Below are positions 21,845 through 32,519 of a stretch of 64,000 nt of DNA, piece after piece; position 1 is the stretch's first letter; the number at the start of each line of letters is the position of its first letter. The notes under the pieces were generated by a model. That model saw only the letters and a list, made by a program, of their open reading frames with translations, was not told where the DNA came from and ran no database searches. A program made the position numbers and the translations under genes. Source of the DNA: Petaurus breviceps papuanus (taxonomy: Eukaryota > Chordata > Mammalia > Diprotodontia > Petauridae); contig JAMXIF010000015.1 in NCBI GenBank assembly GCA_028583685.1, forward strand, positions 63,504,979 through 63,568,978. Reading direction: 5' to 3'.

Positions 21845-23623
21845 TTTTTTTAGCAAGCTAGAGCAGACTTTAATAACTATCCTGACTCTGACAGGATAGA
21901 ATTGCAGTAAGGACAGAACTAAACCTCACAGTAAATTTGCAAGGACAAACAACCTGACTAGGAATTTCTTTGAGAACCAAGAGACACAGCAGCAGGCAGG
22001 GCCTACTAAGTACTTGGGTGCAAAGGCCAGAGGAAGCCTGAGGAAAATATGTTCTCTAAAACTCCATTAATACCTTTCAAGGTCACAGCACAGCACTCCT
22101 GAGTGAAGATCATGCAAGAAGAAAATGTCTGAATAGAATATAGAATCTGCAGTTGGTCACGAGAAGACCGAGATAAGAATACAGGGATTGACTTAAAGGC
22201 CCCAGAACTAAGCTAGTCCAGGGCACCAAGATTAAAGAAGGGATAGAAGCAAACCACACCCACCCAATTTATTCAGGAGCCCTGAGGTTTAAGGAGGATT
22301 GGCTCAAGCACAAAATCTCAGTTCAAGAACTGAGGCTGCAAATATGAGTAAATATAAGAAAATACCCAAGACGACATGTTAAGAGAAACTCAGGGGCTTA
22401 AAAAATAGAAGAAAAAAACATCACAATTACTAAATTGAGATACTAAATGTGGAGATTGTGGCAGGGAGGGGGAAATGGCTTGACCACAAGGACTACAAGA
22501 ATAGCTAGGAAAAAGAAAAACAAAAAATTTAAAAAAAAAATGAAATTAAATATGAAATGAAAATTGAGAGGAAAAAATGTCAATGAATATATTAGAAATG
22601 AAGTCAGAAAATCTTATCTAAGTAATGAACTCCATGACTGGAGTAATGAGAACTAATTCTATAAGAAATATTAGGGCAAAGTTAAATAAATTAAAAATAG
22701 AAGAAAATGTAAAGTACCTATTATAAAAAAACTATAAAAAACTATATATAACTATATAAAACTATAACAAAAACTCGGATACTATATTTCAAGAAATCAT
22801 TAAAGAAAATTAAACAAATCTACTAGAGTTGGAAAGCAAAGTGAAAATACAATCTACCATTAACCTTCTGAAAAGAACATTAAACTAAAAATAACCAGTA
22901 ATGTCATAGCCAAAGTCCAGCGCTTTCAAGTTGAAGAAAAATAAATCTGTAACTACCTATAAGGAATAATTTCAAGTAGCCAGTAGTCACACTCAGAACC
23001 ACATTTGAATTAGCAATAACTTATAAAATAGGAGAAATAATAAAATTCACTATTACTAAAGGCAATTAAACAAAAAAAGCAAATAAATAAATAAAGGCTA
23101 ATAACCAAGAAAAATTTGCTCTGTACAAGTGAGAATAATCCTACAAGTAACTGAACAGAAAATGGATTATTGACAGAATAGAGGACTTTCAAGTATTCTC
23201 TTAATGAAAGAAACCAAAACTAAGTAGAAACTTTGAATGAAAACATAGTTGTTAAGAGAAACATTACAAGGTAAATACAATTGAACTGGAAGGAATTAAA
23301 TGATAACAAAGTGTTCAAAGTCTAATAGAGCAAAGGTGTCAAAAATTCAGCCTCCCCAATTTGCTGCCAAGTCAGATTAAAATGTAATTGGGAAGTATTT
23401 AGCAATATAAATAAACATACGATAAAAGATGTTAATATGTGTTTTTCCAAATTAATATGCAGACTACAGGGATTCATATGTAAGGTTTATGGTCCCCTTT
23501 CACCTCTCCCCCCACCCATTTCTATTTGAGTTTGTTGTCATTGTAATAGAAAGAGAAGAAACAAAGGTCTCTTCAGAATCTGTATTATAGATTTCAAGGG
23601 TCATGGAGAAGTATAGGTGAAGT

Positions 23624-23662
<39 letters not shown>

Positions 23663-23830
23663 CTATTCTGTTGATTTTAAGATAGGAAATAAAGGGGAGG
23701 GGGAAATGAATACATTATGGAAAAAATGATGAAGGGGGAAGAACTTGATATGTCATATAAGTGGAATTGATAGGAAAAGTATACAAACATGACTGAAATG
23801 GTGGAGTGGAGACCTCATGAACTCATTCAT
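21845..23830 (+). mobile_element. Old HAL1/L1: decayed 5'UTR and ORF1
   Basis: A-rich sequence with ORF1-like order: 'CAGAATAGAGGACTTTCAAGTATTCTC' at about 23175 matches the ORF1 C-terminal phrase of HAL1 copies 1 and 2 ('GGAATAGAGGACTTTCAAGCATTC'). After it comes 3'UTR-like sequence with a (TG)n tract (23626-23660) and the purine-rich 'GGGGAGGGGGAAATG'. No ORF2 was recognised, which would make it HAL1-like. Much older than copies 1 and 2; ends are approximate. Confidence 0.55.
23626..23660. repeat. (TG)n microsatellite
   Basis: Pure TG dinucleotides inside the old HAL1 3' region. Confidence 0.9.
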
Positions 23831-24041
23831 CTGAACTGGATACTTTGTATCTATCTTTCATCAGGTATTCCACCTGGTTTTACCTCTAGGGAACAAGGTG
23901 ACTCTCTCATGATGAACTCATGTCTGCCAAACTTAACTACCATGCAGGTAATTCAAACTTTGATTGACCACCTCCCTCAGCTTCTTCTCCCCTCTTATTG
24001 GAGGGTTGGAGGATGGAATAGCAAACTTCTTATTTATTTTT

Positions 24042-24196
24042 TTTTTGCCCTTTTTTTTTGGTAGGGCAGTTGGGGTTAAGTGACCTGCCCAAGGTCACAC
24101 AGCTAGTTTTATGTTAAGTATCTGAGGCTGGATTTGAACTCAGTTCCTCCTGACTCCAGGACCGGTGCTCTATTCACTGTGCCACCTAGCCACCCC
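24042..24196 (-). repeat. SINE A copy, antisense
   Basis: Reverse complement of the SINE A order: GGGGTTAAGTGACCTGCCCAAGG, then GATTTGAACTCAG, then CACTGTGCCACCTAGCCACCCC. Confidence 0.9.
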
Positions 24197-24211
24197 GTTC
24201 CAATGCTTTCT

Positions 24212-24380
24212 TTTTTTCTTTATTTTTTAAAGCAATTGGGGTTAAGTAACTTGTTCAAGGTTACACGGGCAGTTATTTCTGGGTGTGTTGCTAAGTGTCT
24301 GAGCCCGGATTCGATCCCCAGGTCATCCTGACATGACAGTGGAGCCTGTGCTCTTACTTGCAGAGGTACCTGGCTGCCCC
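24212..24380 (-). repeat. SINE B copy, antisense, intact TSD
   Basis: 'AAAGCAATTGGGGTTAAGTAAC', 'GCCCGGATTCGATCCCCAGG' (B box) and the head in reverse. TSD TCCAATGCTTTCT at 24199-24211 and 24381-24393. It lies about 15 bp from the SINE A above. Confidence 0.9.
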
Positions 24381-24394
24381 TCCAATGCTTTCTG

Positions 24395-24600
24395 AACAAG
24401 GTTCCCTCTTGTGTACTGGCCCTCTCTCCAACCTACTCATTTCCCCATCTCCTTTTCTGTGTTGTCTCCCCTGTTAGACTGTAAACTCCTGTAGAACAGG
24501 TTCTGGTTTTTTTTTCATTAATTGAATACTCATCACTTAGCCCAGTACCTATTACATTATACACATCTAATAAAAGTTTGATGCATTGGATTGGGTTAAC
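24395..24600 (+). repeat. L2 3' end
   Basis: 'GTTAGACTGTAAACTCCTGTAGAACAGG' then 'ATCACTTAGCCCAGTACCTATTACATTATACACATCTAATAAAAG' order: the L2 terminus. Confidence 0.75.
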
Positions 24601-24869
24601 ATGTTCATATATCTGGAGTTTGGTATAGAAACATGTTAAATTGTACAGGCATTCAGACTAGATCCAGGAAATAGGCACAAGGAAAACATTTTATCTTGAA
24701 GAGTTGATCATAAAGAAGAGATTTGAAAAGGGAGAAAGAAAACATAACAAACAGAATAGGACTTGAGCTTGGTAAGAGAAGAGGGGCAGATGTATAAAAG
24801 CAGACCCCTTCAGTTATGCATTATTCATACTGTTTGAATTGCTTCTCTTTTCCTACCCCTTTCTTCCTT

Positions 24870-25128
24870 GGAAGGAAGAGGGTAGAAGTGAAAGGGGTGT
24901 GGAAGTATAAGAAATTATTATGGAGAAAAATACTTAACTAGAAATCATAACAGTGAACATGAATGGGAAAAACTGACCCATAAAATGGAAAAGGGTAACA
25001 AATGGATTAGAAAAGAGAATCCAATAATATGATGTTTAAAAGAAGGACATTTGAAATATAATATTTTATACAGAATTAAAATATCAGGCTGGAGCAGAAT
25101 CTATTTTGCTTTAAACATTTTTTAAAAA
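24870..25128 (+). mobile_element. L1 ORF2 endonuclease fragment, part 1
   Basis: Despite stops, the frame reads like the L1 ORF2 N terminus: ITVNMNGxNxPIKxKRVxN, then a DV..KKDI stretch (family: CCLQETHL), and finally 'GGCTGGAGCAGAATCTATTTTGCTT' (family: GWSKIYFA). HAL1 copy 2 interrupts it at 25141 and it resumes at 28004. Endonuclease and position assigned from the L1 family. Confidence 0.75.
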
Positions 25129-27013
25129 AAAGCAACAGTGGGGGCAGAGCCAAGATGGTGGAGTAAAAGCAGGATCTCCCCGCTGCTCGTGCTTCACCTT
25201 CCCCAATCCATGTAAAAAAGAGGACTCTAAACAAACTTTGGAACTGCAGAATCCACAAAATAACACAGAGAAGCTAAGGTCCCGCTGAGGACAGCCCAGC
25301 AGCCCAGCAGGAATTGGCCAACACAGTGCTCTGGGAGCCAAGCCAAGCCCCATGCCCCAGGGTGGGCCTGACCAGACTCGGACAGAGGCACTCCAGATCA
25401 TCAGCAGCTGTGGCCATTTCCAGATTTATCAACACATAGAGGTGAAGGGCAAAGTGAGGTCAGGGCAGTCTGGACTTTGGGACCAGTAAGTGGAGGTGCG
25501 TGGCTTTTGCCCCAGGGGCGAGAAGCCACTGAGACACCTGCACAGCCAGCCAGCACCATGTGGCAGCTTCAGTTCCTGGCCTGCAGAGTGTAGGGGGACC
25601 AAGCACCAGTATGAGAGGTAATCACTCTTTCTTTAACTTGCTTGGATCTGGATTGCAGTCTAGGGTGAAGGTCCTGGGGTGTGTGTCCAGCTTGCCAGAG
25701 CGTGTGGAGACCTCAGAGAGAGTACCCATCTAATACCTCTGGCAACTGAGAAAATCCCAGCATTTGGGATGAAAGCTCCCCTGTCTGGTGGGAGAGTACT
25801 ACTGTGGCAAAAAGCCCAGTCAAGTGACTGAGGGCAACATGACCAGGGAAAGGAACAAAGCAGACAGAAGATTCCGACATTACACTCCTATTTTGGGGAC
25901 AAAAAGGAGCAAAGAATGGAACAGGGGGAAGACAGTGAAGTCAGAACTCGTGCACCAAAAGCTTCAAAGGAAAATATGAGCTAGTTACAGACCACAGAGG
26001 ACCTTAAGAAGCACATAAGAGATGTGCAGGAAAAATTGGGAAGAGAAATGAGAACAATGCAAGAAAATTATGAAATGAGAGTCAACAGCCTGACTGAGGA
26101 AAATAACACTTTAAAAAATAGACTGACTCAAATGGCAAAAGAGGCTCAAAAAAGCAATGAGGAGAAGAATGCCTTAAAAAGTCGAATTTGCCAAATGGAA
26201 AAAGAATCTCAAAAGCTCACTGAGGAGAATCATTGCTTCAGAATTAGATTGGAGCAAATGGAAGCTAATGACTTTATGAGAAATCAAGATGTTGTTAAAC
26301 AGATCCAAACAAATGAAAGAATAGAAGGCAATGTGAAATATCTCATGGGAAAAACCACTGACCTGGAAAATAGATCCAGGAGAGAGAATTTATAAATTAC
26401 TGGACTACCTGAAAGCCATGATCAAAGTAAAAACCTAGAAATCATCCTCCAGGAAGTTCTCAAAGAAAACTGCCCTGTTTTAGAACCAGAGGGCAAAATA
26501 GAGGTTGAAAGAATCCAGCGATCACCTCCTGAAAAAGATCCCCAAAAGAAAACTCCTAGAAATATTATAGCCAGGTTTCAGAATTCCCAGATTAAGGAGA
26601 GAATATTACAAGCCACCCGGAAGAAACAATTTGAATATTGTGGAAACACAATCAGGATAACCCAGGATCTGGCAGTTCTACACTGAGGGATCGAAGGGCT
26701 TGGAATATGATATTCCAGAGGTCACAGGAGCTGGGATTAAAACAAAGAGTCACCTCCCCAGCAAAACTGAGCATCATGTTTCAGGGGAAAATATGGTCAT
26801 TCAGTGGAATAGAGTACTTTCAAGCATTCTTGCTGAAAAAAAAACAAACAGTTGAACAGAAAATTTGACATTCAGATACAAGAAGCAAGAGAAGCATGAG
26901 AAGGTAAACAGGTAAAAGAAATCATAAGGAACTTATCAAAGTTGAAATATTAACATTCCTACAATGGAAAACAATAATTTTAACTTATGAAACTTTTCTC
27001 AGTAGTTGAAGGG

Positions 27014-27014
27014 A

Positions 27015-27045
<31 letters not shown>

Positions 27046-27056
27046 TATGATATATA
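27014..27056. repeat. (AT)n microsatellite in HAL1 3'UTR
   Basis: Alternating AT at the position where copy 1 has an imperfect TA/CA tract (18655-18705). It is therefore an internal, length-variable part of the family. Confidence 0.85.
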
Positions 27057-27386
27057 TATGAGGGTATATGGGCATATGAATACATACGTGAATGTGTGTA
27101 TATATGTTTACAGGTATACCTAGATAGAGGGCACAGAACCAATTTAACATGAAGGGATGATACTTTAAAGGTGAAATTAAGAGGTGAGAGAAGAATATAA
27201 TGAGAGGAGATGGGGAGAGACACAATGGGGTAAACGATCTCATACAGAAGAGGCAAGGAGAAATGGTTACAATGGAGAGGAAGAATAGGAAGGCAAAAGG
27301 GAATGGGTCAACCTTATTCCCCTTGAATTTGGCTTGAGGAGGGAATGAAATACACACTAAATAGGGTATCTCACCCTACAGGAGAG

Positions 27387-27450
27387 TGGGGGCGGGAAGG
27401 GGATGAGAGGGGGGATAATGGAAGGGAGGGCAGGCTGGGGGGGGAGGAAG
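27387..27450 (+). repeat. G-rich polypurine tract in HAL1 3'UTR
   Basis: Repeated runs of three or more G, the counterpart of 19042-19106. Confidence 0.75.
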
Positions 27451-27679
27451 TTGGAAGCACCCACTTTTAAAAGGGATGGGATCAAAGTAGAGAATAGAAC
27501 AAGTGGGAGGTGGGATAGGAGGGAGAGAAATACAGTCAGTCTTTTACAATATATCTACTATGTTATTGTTTTGTATTAGCTACACATGTACATCCTATGC
27601 TGAACTGCTTATCTTCCCAGTAAGGGTGGGTGACAAGGGAGGAAGGGAATGAATCTGGAATTCAAAGTTTTAAAATCAA

Positions 27680-27681
<2 letters not shown>

Positions 27682-27734
<53 letters not shown>

Positions 27735-27743
27735 TGTGTGTGT
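27682..27743. repeat. (TA)n(TG)n microsatellite
   Basis: Lies exactly where HAL1 copy 1 ends in TATGTATGTGTATATATAT. It probably grew from an A/T-rich element tail. Confidence 0.9.
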
Positions 27744-28003
27744 ATACTATTATCAATACTATTTTACATGTGATTGGGAAATAAGATATATAGGCACTGG
27801 GGCATAGAGATCCACGGGAAAAGTTGAAAGACATATGGGAGAAAATATGGGAGAGAGCAGATTGGAGGAGGGGATATCCTGTGACTGCTATTTTGGGGGA
27901 ACGGGTAGGGGAAAAACGGGGAGAAAATTTGTAACTCAAAACCTGACAGAAATGAATGATGTAAATCAGAAGTTAATAAAGCATTTGAAACAAAGCAACA
28001 GTG

Positions 28004-28148
28004 ATGATTTCAGTCAAAGCATTGATAAAAATAGACTTAAAAAATAAGCAGAGAAAATCTTATATTTAAAGGTACCACATTACAATGAAAAAAATATCAA
28101 TTGTTAAATACATATGCACTGAATGGCATATCATCTAAACACTTAAAG
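28004..28148 (+). mobile_element. L1 ORF2 endonuclease fragment, part 2
   Basis: Continues the L1 of 24870-25128 on the far side of HAL1: 'ATGATTTCAGTCAAAGCA' (family: IMISDKA), then 'TTAAAGGTACCACATTACAATG' and 'CAATTGTTAAATACATATGCACTGAATGG' (family: ..LNIYAPNG). Interrupted again by a hAT element. Confidence 0.75.
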
Positions 28149-28225
28149 CAGGTTTCCTTAAAACTTTGTGTGTCATGGATATTTCTGGTAATCTGTGTGA
28201 ACCCCTTCTCAGAATAATGTCTCTA

Positions 28226-28276
<51 letters not shown>

Positions 28277-28384
28277 TCCAAAGGAAGTCAGTTGTGTGGA
28301 AATAAAAATGTAACTTCTTTTCCTGCCCAAATTTTATAGACCCCCTAAAATCCATCCATTGACCCTCCATGTTAAGAAACACTG
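28149..28384. mobile_element. Non-autonomous hAT-like element with 8-bp TSD
   Basis: 236 bp bounded by CAGGTTTCCTTAA and GTTAAGAAACACTG inverted ends, with flanks ACTTAAAG (28141-28148) and ACTTATAG (28385-28392): an 8-bp TSD with one change, the hAT signature. The interior 'ACCCCTTCTCAGAATAA' is shared with 5078-5266. A (CA)n tract sits at 28231-28272. No transposase. Confidence 0.85.
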
Positions 28385-29245
28385 ACTTATAGGAAAAGTT
28401 AATCAACTTACTTAGATAAATATTAAAATGGAGATTTTAATGTGCTACTTTTGATAAAGAAACAAGAAAAGATGAATAAGAAAGAATTTAATGCCATAAA
28501 TAGAATTTTAGAACAGTTAGGTATAAGATCTCTGATGATTTCCAAATGGATGATACTAAGAAGTTTACACACATATATACAGTAGTTGTACAAATTACTA
28601 TTATAGAAAAACTGTGATAGAGCATCCAAAACCTTATGAACAAATAGAGAAAAATTAGAAGCACTTCACGTTATTGACTGTAACATAATAAAAAAGAATT
28701 AGAGTCAACAAAGGACATTTGAAGAAGGGATTCAAACTTAAATGGAGAATAAATAACTTAATGTAAATTACTTGTGAATTAAAGAGCAAATCACATAATT
28801 ATCAGATTATTTCTAAATAAAATGGCAACAATTAGAAAATACGACAACACATTTAGATTAGTAACATCAGTCTTTGGGGAGAAAAATCTCTCTAAACACT
28901 TCTGTCAACATAAGAGAGAGAACAAATCAATTAGCTGGGCATGCAACTTGAAGAACTAGAAAAATAGCAAATAAGAAAAAAGAAAAAAAAGCAAGAACAA
29001 TTTTCAGAAATCCAAGAAGAAATGGACAAGAGGCCATTGAATTGATAAATAAAATATTAACTACTCTAATAAAAAAGAGAGGAAAATATGTTTAACATGA
29101 TTGTACATGTATAACCTATGTCAGACTACTTATTGTTTTAATGATGGCAGAGGGAAGGTATGGAGGGAGAAAAAATCGGAACTCAAAATCTTACAAAAAT
29201 GAATTTTGAAAACTATCTTTATATGTCATTGGAAAAAAATACTCT
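28385..29245 (+). mobile_element. L1 ORF2 part 3, fused to an L1 3' end
   Basis: After the hAT, ORF2-like sequence continues ('GAAAAGTTAATCAACTTACTTAGATAAA'), through 'TTGAAGAACTAGAAAAATAGCAAATAAG' and 'GGCCATTGAATTGATAAATAAAATATTAACTAC' (family: ..ELINKxxSW). At about 29085 it jumps to the 3'UTR terminus 'GAACTCAAAATCTTACAAAAATGAATTTTGAAAAC' (29170-29215). The reverse-transcriptase part is absent, so this copy has a large internal deletion. Confidence 0.65.
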
Positions 29246-29553
29246 CAAGTGGGAAAAAAGAGATGAAGACTAAATTGCCAGTATGAAAAATGAAATGGAG
29301 AATTCACAGCAAACAAAGAAGAAATGATTAATAATCCTATATTGTGCCAATAAAATTATTGCTTAAATGAAGCAGAATGAATATTTATATATAAAACATA
29401 TATATATATATAATATTAGCAAGAAAATACATGGAAATTCTCATAACCCAGTGCTTATTTTTATTGCATGACTAGTTATTTGTTAGAAAGGAGGGTTTTT
29501 CTTTTTCTCTTCTTTGGGAGGGGGTGATAATTATACTAAAAAGTGAAAGAAAA

Positions 29554-29713
29554 GGTTTTTTTTTTTTTTAAGCAATAGTGGTTAAGTAACTTGCTCAAGG
29601 TTACACGGCCAGTTATTTCTGGGTGTGGTGCTGAGTATCTGAGCCCGGATTTGATCCAGGTCATCCCGACACTGGAGCCAGTGCTCTTACTCGCTGAGCC
29701 ACCTGGCCACCCC
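29554..29713 (-). repeat. SINE B, antisense, first unit of a dimer
   Basis: Poly-T, 'TAAGCAATAGTGGTTAAGTAACTTGCTC', 'GCCCGGATTTGATCC' and the reversed head ending GCCACCTGGCCACCCC. It is joined to the next unit with no A/T tail between them. Confidence 0.88.
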
Positions 29714-29860
29714 TAAGCAATTGGGGTTAAGTAACTTGCTCAAGGTTACACGGCCAGGGGTTTCTGGGTGGGTGCTAAGTGTCTGAGCCCGGGATTCGAT
29801 CTCCAGGTCTTCTCAACACTGGAGCCGGTGCTCTTACTCGCTGTGCTACCTGGCCGCCCC
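29714..29860 (-). repeat. SINE B, antisense, second unit of a dimer
   Basis: Begins AAGCAATTGGGG immediately after the preceding unit's CACCCCT. Ends GCTACCTGGCCGCCCC followed by AAAAG and a T-run, mirroring AAAAGG plus T-run before the first unit (29550-29570). That suggests one TSD around the pair. Confidence 0.88.
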
Positions 29861-29869
29861 AAAAGTTTT

Positions 29870-30475
29870 TTTTTTTTTTTAATGAATCATTTAACAATAA
29901 ACAGATAAAGCAGAAAGGTGTTCAGAAAGGAACACAGACGAGCAAGGCAGTATGATATTGTAACCACCACATTAAATCTGAATTATGTTTAAAAAATTAA
30001 ATGATATGTCACAAGGGGAAAAATGTAACTAACCATTTCAGTTTGATAATCAATTTTTGTTTGTTTTCCTTTGTGTATTGAAATGTTCATATCTATCAAT
30101 GACTGCTAATTTCATAATTTTAAAAAATTTAAAAAGAAGACAGATGTGATTGTGTTTGTTTGGAAAATATATGGCTCTGTAAGGATTCTTTAGACTCTAA
30201 ACTGTTTGATCTTTTTGTTGTCTATCAGTTTTCTCTCATTTGTGCTACAGTCATTTTACCTACTGTTCTAGTCATCTGTGGACTTTACATAGCATAGTAA
30301 AGCATAGTATAGTATGAAAGTGAAAAACATGAGGCTATCTGTGGGGAGCTTCCCACTCCAATTACACATTTCAATTCTCCTCAGCATGGTCTCCCATCCT
30401 CTTCTGCTTTGTTTTAATCTTAGAGGATGAGATGGCCTTTATCCTTGCTGACACAAATCTCTCTATGCCACTATC
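29870..30475. other. Unassigned sequence
   Basis: AT-rich. A short TAGCATAGTAAAGCATAGTATAG repeat near 30290-30315. No gene. Confidence 0.4.
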
Positions 30476-30479
30476 CTCT

Positions 30480-30795
30480 CTTGGCAGGGTGCCCCTTCAA
30501 TTGTCCTTTTTAAAAAAATAATTTTCAACTTCTCTTGATCCACTGGCTCCTTTCCAACTGCTTTCAAACATGGACAAATCTCTCCCCCTCCTTTTTTTTC
30601 TTTTGACCCTAATATCCTATTGATTTAGTCTATGATTCTCTTCCTCTTCACAACAAAGCTATCTTTCCTCATTTCCTCCCCTATCTTGCTTCCCAGTGTC
30701 TTCCCAGACTTTGAAATCTGACTTCTAGCCCCACTATTTAACTGAATATGCTTTCTCCAAAGTGAGCAATGATGTCTTTGTAGCACTCTTTCCAG
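30480..30795 (+). repeat. L2 ORF2 (reverse transcriptase) fragment
   Basis: 'CACTGGCTCCTTTCCAACTGC', 'CAGACTTTGAAATCTGACTTCTAGCCCC' and 'TTTAACTGAATATGCTTTCTCCAAAGTGAGCAATGATG' follow the L2 RT order (family: SGFRPxHSTEtALSKVTNDV). Decayed. Confidence 0.65.
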
Positions 30796-32220
30796 GGATT
30801 ACCACTCCAACTCATGCTCACATTCAGGGGATGGTTTCCCAGAGGGCAACTACTGCCTCTGGTACACAGTAACCAGTAGGTCTGTGGTCCTAAAATTAGA
30901 GTTTACAAGCCTCTAGAAATGAGTTAATAGTTAGTTGGTAGAAATAATAAAAGCAAAAGCATTTACTAAGATGGCATAGTAAATCATAGTAAGTAAATAT
31001 AAAGCATTCCTCCTCATAAACCTGAGGTGCCCTCTCTCAAGAAACATACATAGTGGGTAGAGGGAGCACAAATTTAGAATCACATTGGTAGTGGGGCATA
31101 TTTATAGGAAACCATGTGGCCAAGGCAAATTACCCCTCTAGTACTAATAGGCTCTTGCAAGTCCTTTCCTTTCTCCTGGTACCTTCATACTCTTTCCCCT
31201 TGGGTACAATGTTGCTGATGAGCAGAATACTCAGCTGGACTCCCTGTGTCTTCTGCATTTTGCAGGACATCTCCTATCAGGGCCAGTTCTCCTTTAATCC
31301 TTGACTCTCTCCTTTTCATTGGGGAGGGGGGAGGGGGACCTTTAAGACTGCCTCTCTGTGTTAACGTCTCACTAGAGAGTATTTATATATCTCTCTTCTC
31401 AACTGGATGTGATGTTGTCTACTGGGTAAGAAGCAATATGGCACCCCTTTAATCTCTGTTATAGGTTTAGGAATCACCGCAACCCCCCCCCCCCCAACAC
31501 ACATACAGCTGCTGTTTGCCTTCCACTTTCAGCTGTTTGATTACTGCCAGTTTATAATGTAGGCAGTCGTGGAAGTGGTGGTGGGGATAGGTAGATAGGA
31601 GGAGATAAAGCTACTAACCTAATTAGAATAACCAGTCAGGTAGACTTTGTTTTTTTTTGGCTTATCAGTTCAAGTTGGGGATCTTGCAGAGAAAAAATCA
31701 CAAAACTATTAGAAAAAGCTCATTCTTGTTCTACTGTAATTCTGATAAGCTTTACATGTTACACTGACAGCAGAGGAATGTGCATGTATGTGTATGTATG
31801 TAAATTGTGAGGTGTAGAGAAGGACAGATATAGAGTAGCGAGATGGGATGGAATGGTAACAGTAAAGATTTAGGATTTTCCAAATGCTAAGATCATATTT
31901 AGCTCTATGTAACAAGGCTTTTTTCATGTCCTGGCAGACAGCCCACACTAACACTGCCTGTCTGATGTAGATGCATTGAATTCTTTTTGAAAGAGAAATC
32001 CTGTGTAATAGGTGATTCACAAGTCCCTATCTATTTAACAATCTATTTTAATGAAGAAAATATGTTTCAAGTTGTATTTGTATTTGAATAATTACATGAT
32101 TTAAATATATATTTAAAAGAAATTTGAAGTTTTGGGATGTTTACATATATATTATGGACATATGAATATACTTTTAATGAGGAATTTCTTACTGATGGAA
32201 CCTCTAATTCAGATCAATTC
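30796..32220. other. Unassigned sequence with a poly-C tract
   Basis: A C-run lies at about 31482-31495. Open frames at 31116-31304 and 31246-31452 overlap, and 31709-32020 is antisense. None shows a domain or conservation signal I can judge. Confidence 0.4.
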
Positions 32221-32230
32221 AAGACATATA

Positions 32231-32397
32231 CTATTTTTTTTTTGGCCCTTTTGGAGGGGGAAGGCAGGGCAATTAGCCTTAACTGACTTGCCCAAGGTCC
32301 CACACTAGTAAGTGTTAAGTGTTTGAGATCAGATTTGAACTCAGGTCCTCCTTACCCCAGGGCCGGTACTCTATTCACTGTGCCCCCTAGCTGCCCC
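32231..32397 (-). repeat. SINE A copy, antisense, intact TSD
   Basis: Poly-T, 'ACTGACTTGCCCAAGGTCCC', 'GATTTGAACTCAGGTCC' and 'CACTGTGCCCCCTAGCTGCCCC'. TSD AAGACATATA at 32221-32230 and 32398-32407. Confidence 0.92.
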
Positions 32398-32451
32398 AAG
32401 ACATATAATATTGAAGGATTCAAAAGTAGAGAGTTACAATGAAAAGTAAAT

Positions 32452-32454
32452 TTA

Positions 32455-32518
<64 letters not shown>
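32452..32518. repeat. (TA)n microsatellite
   Basis: About 66 bp of nearly pure TA, broken once by TACATA. It gives an artefactual isoleucine/tyrosine open frame on the minus strand. Confidence 0.95.

Positions 32519-32519
<1 letters not shown>

Larger units (their letters stand above)
25141..27991 (+). mobile_element. HAL1 retrotransposon, copy 2, full length with TSD
   Basis: About 2.85 kb. It starts GGGGCAGAGCCAAGATGGTGG and is flanked by AAAGCAACAGTG (25129-25140 and 27992-28003). Order: 5'UTR to 25838, ORF1 start at 25839, ORF1 remnant to about 26930 with coiled coil ('LGREMRTMQENYEMRVNSL'), RRM-like and C-terminal domain, then a 3'UTR with (AT)n and a G-rich tract. There is no ORF2. ORF1 is interrupted; one stop (TAA, 26393-26395) is at the same codon as in copy 1. 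After the point where copy 1 ends (about 27680) this copy has about 310 bp more, ending AATAAAGCATTTGAAAC. Confidence 0.92.

Noticed and set aside
26024-26395. 123-codon frame with a strong coiled coil, first looked at as a host gene
   Set aside because: It is the ORF1 coiled coil of HAL1 copy 2, with the same sequence in copy 1 and copy 3.
28231-28272. Short regular repeats considered as a CRISPR-like array
   Set aside because: Plain (CA)n; no spacers. No CRISPR-like structure exists anywhere in the window.
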